This document shows, one piece after another, positions 9,972-17,861 of a stretch of DNA of 64,000 bases (its first letter is position 1; the number at the start of each line of letters is the position of its first letter). This stretch comes from Streptococcus mitis (lineage in GTDB: Bacteria > Bacillota > Bacilli > Lactobacillales > Streptococcaceae): NCBI GenBank assembly GCA_018364455.1, contig JAGZLW010000001.1, positions 62,001 to 126,000 of the forward strand, in the 5' to 3' direction. The position numbers and the translations under genes were made by a program. The notes beneath the pieces were generated by a model. That model worked only from the letters and a program-made list of their open reading frames with translations, had not been told where the DNA came from and searched no databases.

Positions 9972-11684
9972 CTAATCTTTGCCACCTAGTTTCTCGTTGA
10001 TTTTCATCATCACACTAGCAATTTTTTCGCCCCAATAAGGATCTGAGGCATATTCCACATTCATACCAGACGCCTTGTTTCCAAGGAAAGTTCTGCCCCT
10101 ATCGATATAATTTTCCTTAATCCACTTGGTGGCACCTAAAATTCCCTTATCCACATCATCAAATGTCTTGGCAGAAAGGTAAGGGGTCGTATCATAGGCT
10201 GTAATTCCAAAGAAATTATTCTTATCTTTGGCAATCTTGCTACGTCCCCAATCACTTTCTAAAGCACTATGGGCAAGGAGATAGAGGGCATTGATATGGT
10301 AATGTTCTTCGGCTTCCTTAAAGGTAGCTCCCTTGTTTTCCAAGAGACTATTGTCAATATTTAACAGACTAAATACCTTATCCAAGTCTTCAGCACTATA
10401 GTTTGTAGCCTCTGTCAAATCTTTGAAAAGGAAGGGGATTTCAAGGTTAAAACCATCAAAATGCAGCCCATCTGCCGAATAATATTTCTTGCCTACTTCC
10501 ATATCAGAAAGATGAGAAGCTACTGGGATACTAGCATTCTGAGCCACATAGTGATAAAAACGATGTCCATCACTCTCATAATAAGGGATAAAATCCTTAC
10601 TAGCATCTAGCGCTTGTAAATCTTCTGTTTTCATGTAGCCTGACAAACCAGAAATAGTAATAGCCAAGCGCTTGTCATCACTTTTTCTATCCCTATCTAG
10701 CCAGACGACACTACCTTGCGATATATAGGAGAGCTTTTTACCATCTACATTATAAATATTTGCTGTGACAGGCACTACTTGATAGTAAGCAGCATTTTCG
10801 TTTGTAGCTTTTTCTCCAAGCCATTTACCGTCGCTTCCAAGCTGATAACCATCTACAGTCTCATTTTTCGCCATGTAGCCACCAGATTTGAAGTAGTACC
10901 AGGCTTGACTTTTAGAATCGTATAACCATTCTTTCTCAGTCATTTTCCCATCAGATTTTATATAAAACCAAGATTCCTTATCCCAAATCCATTCATTCAC
11001 TGCCAAATAGCCACCGGATTTTAGATAATAATAGTGACCATTTTCGAAAATCCATTCTTTATCAGCATGATTTCCATTTGCTTTGATGTAAAACCAAGAT
11101 TGGTATTGTTTGTCATAAAGCCAACCTTGCTGTACTTTGGCACCACTAGCATTCACATAAGCCTGCTCAATCCACTGACTTGTTAGTAAATAACCGCCAG
11201 ATTTAAAATAATAGTCCTTGCCCTTAATTTGGAGCCATTCTTTCTCTGCGTGTTGTCCATCTGCTTTTATATAAAACCAAGCGTCGTATTGAGAATCATA
11301 GACCCAGTCTTCGATTACTTTGGCACCTGTTGCACCAACATAGGAAGTTCCTACCCAAGCATTTCTTTTCATCTTTCCATTTTGGTCAAGATAATAGAGG
11401 ACTCCCTTGTCTTCTACCCATTCTGACTTGGCCATATAGCCACCAGATTTTAGGTAAAAATAGTCGTCACCTTGTTTCAGCCATTCATTTTCAGCGTAGT
11501 TTGCATCTTCTTTTATATAAAACCAAGATTGATAGTGAGCATCAAAAACCCACTCATTGGCTGCTTGACTCCCATCTGCTTTCAGGTATTGTTTTCCTTG
11601 CCAAGTACCATCACTAGCCATTGCACTCTCTGGTCTGGCTAAGAAAAATAGCAGACCTAAAAAAACAAATCTCAATTTCTTCAT
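9972..11684 (-). CDS. lytB: Choline-binding endo-beta-N-acetylglucosaminidase LytB
   Basis: LytB cuts peptidoglycan at the division septum to separate daughter cells and is held on the wall by binding choline on teichoic acids. The 570 residues start with a signal peptide of about 23 residues (cleavage near AMA-SDG). A choline-binding region follows, to about residue 295, with some 12-13 repeats of the type W..D....WFYIK.dG. The C-terminal catalytic module is of the GH73 type, and the likely catalytic Glu lies in SALESDWG at residue 476, exactly 94 residues from the end. Pneumococcal LytB is longer (roughly 660-700 residues), so repeats are missing here. A GAGGAAG site precedes the ATG. Confidence 0.95.
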   Translation of the reverse strand: MKKLRFVFLGLLFFLARPESAMASDGTWQGKQYLKADGSQAANEWVFDAHYQSWFYIKEDANYAENEWLKQGDDYFYLKSGGYMAKSEWVEDKGVLYYLDQNGKMKRNAWVGTSYVGATGAKVIEDWVYDSQYDAWFYIKADGQHAEKEWLQIKGKDYYFKSGGYLLTSQWIEQAYVNASGAKVQQGWLYDKQYQSWFYIKANGNHADKEWIFENGHYYYLKSGGYLAVNEWIWDKESWFYIKSDGKMTEKEWLYDSKSQAWYYFKSGGYMAKNETVDGYQLGSDGKWLGEKATNENAAYYQVVPVTANIYNVDGKKLSYISQGSVVWLDRDRKSDDKRLAITISGLSGYMKTEDLQALDASKDFIPYYESDGHRFYHYVAQNASIPVASHLSDMEVGKKYYSADGLHFDGFNLEIPFLFKDLTEATNYSAEDLDKVFSLLNIDNSLLENKGATFKEAEEHYHINALYLLAHSALESDWGRSKIAKDKNNFFGITAYDTTPYLSAKTFDDVDKGILGATKWIKENYIDRGRTFLGNKASGMNVEYASDPYWGEKIASVMMKINEKLGGKD

Positions 11685-11781
11685 AAACTTTCTTCCTCTG
11701 TTCTTTCTATTTTATTGTATCAAAATTCTCTATAATCAACATTACAAACTGATAAAAAATCAAGAACAGATTGATTGCAGT

Positions 11782-13531
<1,750 letters not shown>

Positions 13532-13561
13532 GACTTTTCCTCCTTAAATTTTAAGGGGACC

Positions 13562-13692
13562 AGACAAAGAAAAGACCTTGCTAGTGCAAGGCCTCAGTTA
13601 AAATCGTACAACAGAAGAGAGCACACTCAAAAAGTCTCCTCTAGAAAATTGTACTATTCTTTTATCTGACACCTTGTGAGTCTCTCTGGACT
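13562..13692 (-). promoter_or_regulatory. PyrR-binding attenuator leader of pyrK-pyrDB
   Basis: The minus-strand leader contains AGTCCAGAGAGACTCACAAGG (13672-13692, given as its first 20 bases plus G), matching the conserved PyrR anti-antiterminator loop (TCCAGAGAGGCT type). Downstream is a terminator with stem CCTTGC/GCAAGG and a T-rich tail (13562-13593). In this scheme PyrR with UMP stabilises the upstream hairpin and allows the terminator to form. The pyrR gene is not in the window. Confidence 0.85.
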
Positions 13693-13716
13693 CCCCTTAA
13701 AGGTTAAATTTTTACT

Positions 13717-13745
13717 AGTATACTCTTTCAGCTAAAAAAAGTCAA
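13717..13745 (-). promoter_or_regulatory. Promoter of the pyrK-pyrDB leader
   Basis: The -35 TTGACT (13740-13745) and -10 TATACT (13717-13722) are 17 bases apart. The -35 is made from the 3' arm of the preceding gloA terminator and its T-tract forms the start of the spacer. Confidence 0.75.
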
Positions 13746-13770
13746 GTAGAAAACGAACATTCTACTTGAC
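13734..13770 (-). terminator. Terminator after gloA
   Basis: The stem GTCAAGTAGAA / TTCTACTTGAC is perfect and is followed by seven T on the minus strand. It overlaps the -35 of the next promoter. Confidence 0.85.
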
Positions 13771-13779
13771 TTCACGAGA

Positions 13780-14160
13780 TTATTTTTCACGAATGACTTC
13801 GACCTTGTAGCCATCAGGGTCTTTGACAAAGTAATAGTTAGGTGCAGTTCCTGGTAAACCATTTGGCTCAGTAACTTCATATCCTTTGGCACTATGCTCT
13901 TGATGAAGCGCCTCAAGATCAGGTGTACTGAGGGCGATATGGGCAAATCCATCTCCAACCACATAAGGACCATGATCGTAGTTATAAGTCAACTCCAACT
14001 CATAGTCGTCTCCTTCAAGTCCGAGATAGACAATCGTGAAGGCATGGTCTGGAAAATCTCTGCGACGCAATTCTTTAAATCCAAAAGCATCTTGATAAAA
14101 TGCAATTGATTTTTCAAGATTTTCTACTCGCAAGCAAGTGTGTAGCATTTTTGAAGACAT
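13780..14160 (-). CDS. gloA: Lactoylglutathione lyase (glyoxalase I)
   Basis: Glyoxalase I converts the methylglyoxal-thiol hemithioacetal into the lactoyl thioester, detoxifying methylglyoxal. The 126-residue protein has two beta-alpha-beta-beta-beta modules. The four expected metal ligands can be placed at His7, Glu56, His74 and Glu121, matching the nickel-type bacterial enzyme pattern. AAAGGAG lies 6 bases before the ATG. It follows rplT, with a terminator between. A terminator at its own 3' end isolates it from pyrK. Confidence 0.93.
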   Translation of the reverse strand: MSSKMLHTCLRVENLEKSIAFYQDAFGFKELRRRDFPDHAFTIVYLGLEGDDYELELTYNYDHGPYVVGDGFAHIALSTPDLEALHQEHSAKGYEVTEPNGLPGTAPNYYFVKDPDGYKVEVIREK

Positions 14161-14182
14161 ATTTTTCTCCTTTATTTTTAAA

Positions 14183-14210
14183 AAGACTGGGACAATCCTG
14201 TTCCAGTCTT
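14183..14210 (-). terminator. Terminator of the infC-rpmI-rplT operon
   Basis: The stem AAGACTGG / CCAGTCTT is followed on the minus strand by a T/A-rich run. It lies between rplT and gloA. Confidence 0.75.
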
Positions 14211-14218
14211 ATCTGTTA

Positions 14219-14578
14219 TTATTTACCAAGTTTTGCTTTCGCTGCATCTGCAAGAGCTGTGAAAGCTGCTGCATCGTTAACAGCCAAGTCAGCAAGCATT
14301 TTACGGTTAACTTCGATCTCAGCCAATTTCAAACCATGCATCAATTGTGAGTATGAAAGTCCGTTCATACGAGCTGCCGCGTTGATACGAGTGATCCACA
14401 ATTTGCGGAAGTCACGTTTTTTCTGACGACGGTCGCGGTATGCATAGTAGTAAGAGTTCATTACTTGTTCTTTTGCAGTACGGAACAAGATGTGTTTAGC
14501 TCCATAGTAACCTTTTGCTAATTTTAAAATACGTTTACGACGTTTGCGTGATACAACGCCACCTTTAACACGTGCCAT
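14219..14578 (-). CDS. rplT: Ribosomal protein L20
   Basis: An early assembly protein of the large subunit and, in many bacteria, the autoregulator of its own operon. The 119 residues begin [19 protein letters not shown] with the long basic N-terminal helix, and end in the globular domain that binds 23S rRNA. The family length is normal. It is the last gene of infC-rpmI-rplT, separated from rpmI by 51 bases. Confidence 0.98.
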   Translation of the reverse strand: MARVKGGVVSRKRRKRILKLAKGYYGAKHILFRTAKEQVMNSYYYAYRDRRQKKRDFRKLWITRINAAARMNGLSYSQLMHGLKLAEIEVNRKMLADLAVNDAAAFTALADAAKAKLGK

Positions 14579-14629
14579 GTTTTATTTCCTCCAAATATTT
14601 CCTAGAATTGTTTACTTACAGTCAAGCTA

Positions 14630-14830
14630 TTATTTCAAGCGAGTAAGCATTGCTTTGATACGTTTGTAATCTCCTGAATGCACCATAGATGCTTTACGAA
14701 GATGACGACGTTGTTTCTTAGTTTTTCCGTGGAAACGGTGAGAAGTGTAAGCACGGAAACGTTTAAGTCCACCAGAACCTGTACGTTTGAAACGTTTAGC
14801 TGATGCGCGGTGTGTTTTTTGTTTTGGCAT
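14630..14830 (-). CDS. rpmI: Ribosomal protein L35
   Basis: A 66-residue basic protein of the large subunit. The family start [20 protein letters not shown] and the [16 protein letters not shown] stretch are clear. AAAGGAG precedes the ATG. It lies 32 bases after infC and is co-transcribed with infC and rplT. Confidence 0.98.
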   Translation of the reverse strand: MPKQKTHRASAKRFKRTGSGGLKRFRAYTSHRFHGKTKKQRRHLRKASMVHSGDYKRIKAMLTRLK

Positions 14831-14862
14831 GATTTTTTCTCCTTTATTTAACTTTCTGACAA

Positions 14863-15384
14863 TTATTTTTTGTCAGTCGCTGGCGCCAATTGCATGAACA
14901 TTTGACGTCCATCCATTTTAGCACGTTGTTCGATGATGGCAATATCTTGAGTTGCTTCAGCAAACTCGGCTAAAACTTTTGCACCAATCTCTTTATGGGT
15001 AATCATACGACCCTTAAAGCGAATAGATACCTTAACTTTATTTCCTTTTTCAAGGAATTTGCGTGCATTGCGAAGTTTTGTATCAAAGTCACCCTTGTCA
15101 ATAGTTGGACTTAGACGAACTTCTTTCACAGTAACAACACTTTGTTTTTTACGTTGTTCTTTTTGCTTCTTCTGGTACTCAAATTTGAACTTACCGTAGT
15201 CCATAATTTTTGCAACAGGCGGTTTGGCTTGGGGTTGAATCAATACTAGGTCAACATTAGCGTTATCAGCCAAAGCTTGCGCTTCACTGAGTGGCTTGAT
15301 GCCTAGCTGTTCTCCTTCAAGACCAATCAAGCGAACTTCACGTACACGAATCTCATCATTGATGAATAAGTCTTGCTTTGCTAT
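14863..15384 (-). CDS. infC: Translation initiation factor IF-3, apparent AUA start
   Basis: IF3 binds the 30S subunit, checks start-codon choice and prevents premature joining of 50S. The conserved N-domain begins [18 protein letters not shown]. The codon just before it, at 15384-15382, is ATA, preceded by a strong AGAGGTG site 6 bases away; this gives 173 residues, the usual family length. A longer in-frame ORF begins at 15450, but its first codons run through a terminator-like hairpin and have no ribosome site. IF3 genes elsewhere use rare starts such as AUU for self-regulation, so ATA is the best reading. A GTG three codons upstream is the alternative. Confidence 0.9.
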
Positions 15385-15545
15385 GGTTTTCACCTCTTTT
15401 GTTTTATTAGAGAAAAACAATAGCGGACTCGTAAATATACAAGCCCGCACGTTATGATAGCGTTTCTTAGAAACTTTTCATCCGTAGGGCCAGGCAACTT
15501 AATGTCACAAGGCGAGAAGCTCTCACTTCTGCTTTTCTCAACTTT
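15385..15545 (-). promoter_or_regulatory. Structured 5' leader of infC-rpmI-rplT with an attenuator hairpin
   Basis: The 160-base leader contains several inverted repeats. Near its 3' end (about 15421-15449) a strong hairpin, GCGGGCTTGTA / TACGAGTCCGC with two G-U pairs, is followed by TATTGTTTTTCT and looks like an intrinsic terminator upstream of the infC ribosome site. Leaders of this operon in Firmicutes are known for L20-mediated control. That this leader binds L20 is inference. Confidence 0.7.
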
Positions 15546-15548
15546 TAT

Positions 15549-15577
15549 ATGATACCAAGTTTTCGAGCTCTTGTCAA
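15549..15577 (-). promoter_or_regulatory. Promoter of the infC operon
   Basis: A perfect -35 TTGACA (15572-15577) lies 17 bases from -10 TATCAT (15549-15554). The start point would fall near 15542, giving a leader of about 160 bases. Confidence 0.85.
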
Positions 15578-15637
15578 GATAAAAAGTTATTTTTTTAAAG
15601 TTTCTGTTTGTATTTTGGCTTGGTTTCCTAATTAAAA

Positions 15638-15664
15638 AGAGAGAATCAAGTTGATTCCCTCTCT
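15638..15664 (-). terminator. Terminator after the ABC permease gene
   Basis: The stem AGAGAGGGAATCAA / TTGATTCTCTCT is followed by TTTTTAATT on the minus strand. It closes the peptide-ABC transporter transcription unit ahead of the infC promoter. Together with the infC leader it fills the gap between 15385 and 15698. Confidence 0.8.
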
Positions 15665-15698
15665 ATGTTAGTTTTTACTTATTTTCCCTATAGGAATG

Positions 15699-16883
15699 CT
15701 AAAACCTATTAAAAAATTCTTTTTTCTGTGAACTTCCCCATCTTTCGATAAATAGAATCCCCACTAACAAAAGGATAATCAGGCAAGGAAGTAAGACCAT
15801 CCCCATGCTCCAATTCAGATTGACATTATCAATCTGCTTAGGTAATCTACCAGACAAAATCTCCACTGAACGCAAGTAAGTAAAGGGAATCAGATGTGCA
15901 ATCCTTTGAAGAGGCTGAATTGTTTGGATGCCAAACAATAAGCCAACAATCCCAATAAGTGACAGAAAGAGGACAGGCATTTTTTGCTTGAAAAAGTAAG
16001 TAATCAAATACACAACTTCCACAATGACGATAACGGCTAAGAAAGCTAAGAACAAGCCAGGAAATAACACATCTTGTATCTTTCCAATAGTTACCTCTTG
16101 ATTCGTTAAGCTATAAATCGGGTAGGGGTAATCTAACTGTCCAAAACCGCTTATCAGACTTCCCACTAGAAAAGAAAATCCGCTGATTCCGATAAACAGC
16201 ACGGTTACATAGCTCACCCCAACTCCAAGAGAGGACATGGCAAATGCCACTTTTGAAAAAGGATATAACTGAGCTGTATCCAGATGATTTTGATACCTTT
16301 CTGCAAATAGTTGCGTTAGCATAAAAATAATAGCAACTACAAACAATCTTGGGATGATAGCCTCTAAAATCCAGACAATCTGATCAATCCCGTAGGTCGG
16401 ATAAACTAAATTGTGGGCTTTTATGTTCAAGGGATATAAGGCTTGGTAAATCTTTCGCTCGCGGTCAACCGCCATTTTTAAGTCAGAACTAGCAGTCGGT
16501 TCCTTTGATAAAATTTCATAACTCTTCTCTACATCTTGCCACTGCAAATAGTAGGCTTCTTTCCAGCGTCCTTCTTTTAACAAAGCCAGAATTTCTGTCT
16601 TTTGCGTCAAAAGATTTTTTTGCGAGTCTAAATTTTCTTTAGCAAACTGATATTCCTCCGAGCTGGTGTCAGATATTTGGGAGAGTTTCTCTTCATATTC
16701 ATTGATGACTCTCTCATCTTTTACAAGACGGGTTTCCAACTCGCTCTCCAAGCTGACGGAGTTTGCAGTCTGACTATTAAAATAAAAGGTAACACCGAGT
16801 CCAGATACAAATAAAGCTAAGATAATCCAGTTTAAGCGACTTTTGAAAACTTTTTTTAATAAAAATAGACTAACATCTTTCAT
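15699..16883 (-). CDS. ABC-2 type transporter permease
   Basis: A 394-residue membrane protein that pairs with the ATPase just upstream (3 bases apart). One hydrophobic helix lies near residues 19-35, then a long extracytoplasmic region of about 130 residues rich in charged residues (to about 165). A cluster of about five helices follows to the C-terminus (segments near 172-192, 212-240, 270-300, 305-325 and 360-380). This is the ABC-2/NatB-like arrangement seen in peptide exporters or immunity transporters. The upstream bacteriocin-like relic suggests a role in export or self-protection, but the substrate is unknown. Confidence 0.8.
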   Translation of the reverse strand: MKDVSLFLLKKVFKSRLNWIILALFVSGLGVTFYFNSQTANSVSLESELETRLVKDERVINEYEEKLSQISDTSSEEYQFAKENLDSQKNLLTQKTEILALLKEGRWKEAYYLQWQDVEKSYEILSKEPTASSDLKMAVDRERKIYQALYPLNIKAHNLVYPTYGIDQIVWILEAIIPRLFVVAIIFMLTQLFAERYQNHLDTAQLYPFSKVAFAMSSLGVGVSYVTVLFIGISGFSFLVGSLISGFGQLDYPYPIYSLTNQEVTIGKIQDVLFPGLFLAFLAVIVIVEVVYLITYFFKQKMPVLFLSLIGIVGLLFGIQTIQPLQRIAHLIPFTYLRSVEILSGRLPKQIDNVNLNWSMGMVLLPCLIILLLVGILFIERWGSSQKKEFFNRF

Positions 16884-16886
16884 AAA

Positions 16887-17474
16887 CTAAACCTCTTCTA
16901 TTTGCCCCTGATGAATGGTTACTACTCTATCGCAGACATCAAGCAACTCTTCCTTATAGTGGGAACTTAAAAGAACCAGCTGTTCTTGTCTATCGATTTG
17001 TGTTAGCCTATCAAAAAACTTCTGTCGATAATACTCATCTAAGCCATTTGTAATCTCATCCATAAGCCAGCATTTGGCCTGACTGAGGAAATACATGGCA
17101 ATCACCAAGCGTTGCTTCATACCTAAGGAATACTTGCGAATGGGAAGGCTGATATAATCAGACATTTCCCAGTAGGCGATTTCCTCCCTCAAGTTCAGAT
17201 CTGACTTCCAGATGTTTTTTATAAGACGAAGGTAGTCCATCCCACTTAGGTTACCATCCAGCCATTCAATGCTTTCATAATAAAATAAAGAAGGAGGGGC
17301 TACAATATTTCCACTACTTATAGGAATTAAATTGCTAATGGCGCGGAACAGGGTCGTCTTTCCAGAGCCATTTATAGCAAGAATACCATAAATCCTACCC
17401 TTTTCAAATGTAAAATCAACATCTTGTAAGATGACTTGTCGCGTTTTTAAGGTCACATGAGTAAGCTGCAACAT
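16887..17474 (-). CDS. ABC transporter ATP-binding protein
   Basis: A compact 195-residue ATPase subunit. Walker A is AINGSGKTT near residue 34 (Ala replaces the usual first Gly). The signature is YSLGMKQR, and Walker B is CWLMDEITNGLD. The H-loop is SSHYKEE. It is close in size to ATPases of small peptide or lantibiotic-type exporters. The ribosome site AAAAGGAGG lies in the 20-base gap after the bacteriocin-like ORF, so the relic, the ATPase and the permease are read from one promoter. Confidence 0.9.
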   Translation of the reverse strand: MLQLTHVTLKTRQVILQDVDFTFEKGRIYGILAINGSGKTTLFRAISNLIPISSGNIVAPPSLFYYESIEWLDGNLSGMDYLRLIKNIWKSDLNLREEIAYWEMSDYISLPIRKYSLGMKQRLVIAMYFLSQAKCWLMDEITNGLDEYYRQKFFDRLTQIDRQEQLVLLSSHYKEELLDVCDRVVTIHQGQIEEV

Positions 17475-17494
17475 ATCTAGCCCTCCTTTTTGGA

Positions 17495-17720
17495 TTAATA
17501 GCCTCCACTGTAGTGGTTTAGTACCTCATAACGATTGTACTTCCAGCCTCCGCCAACTTTATACTCAGAATAGCTATAATAATGAGACCATGACGGAATC
17601 CAAGCATATTGATGGTCGTGATAGTTGGTACTATAATTCCCAAACCGTATTCCAATCATACTTGTAACTTTTAGTGACTGTCATAGCAGATATACTGGAC
17701 TGAAAAAGACCAATAATCAT
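17495..17720 (-). pseudogene. Frame-disrupted small peptide resembling lactococcin 972-type bacteriocins
   Basis: Two overlapping minus-strand frames cover one plausible peptide. The first (17720-17631, 29 codons, starts MIIGLFQSS) ends at a TAG after YKYDWNTVWEL. The +1 frame (17659-17495, 54 codons) continues as FGNYSTNYHDHQYAW and ends NHYSGGY. Joined near 17640 they give a hydrophobic leader followed by a Tyr/His/Trp/Gly-rich mature part. The W..FGNYSTNYHDH pattern recalls the lactococcin 972 family (W..G....YSNYHH). No ribosome site precedes either ATG. A good promoter lies upstream and a transporter downstream. The family match is from memory; it could also be an unrelated small peptide or a sequencing-disrupted gene. 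Confidence 0.45.
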
Positions 17721-17789
17721 AAACTAACTAATTAAACGATTTTTACTAATTTTTAATGGTTTTATATCATTAATATTAAATACGCTTTC

Positions 17790-17818
17790 ATTATATCGTT
17801 TTTATCATTATTATGCAA
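17790..17818 (-). promoter_or_regulatory. Promoter of the peptide-ABC transporter unit
   Basis: The -35 TTGCAT (17813-17818) and -10 TATAAT (17790-17795) are 17 bases apart. The start point is near 17783, some 63 bases before the first small ATG. The rest of the 17475-17861 gap is AT-rich with no further feature. Confidence 0.75.
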
Positions 17819-17861
17819 CAGATTTTTAGTTTATTTTACTAATATATAATATTTGTCCTTC

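Noticed and set aside
15385..15450. Extended N-terminus of IF3 starting at an ATG or TTG in the leader
   Set aside because: It would be translated through the terminator-like hairpin and lacks a ribosome site; the conserved protein starts at the ATA codon.
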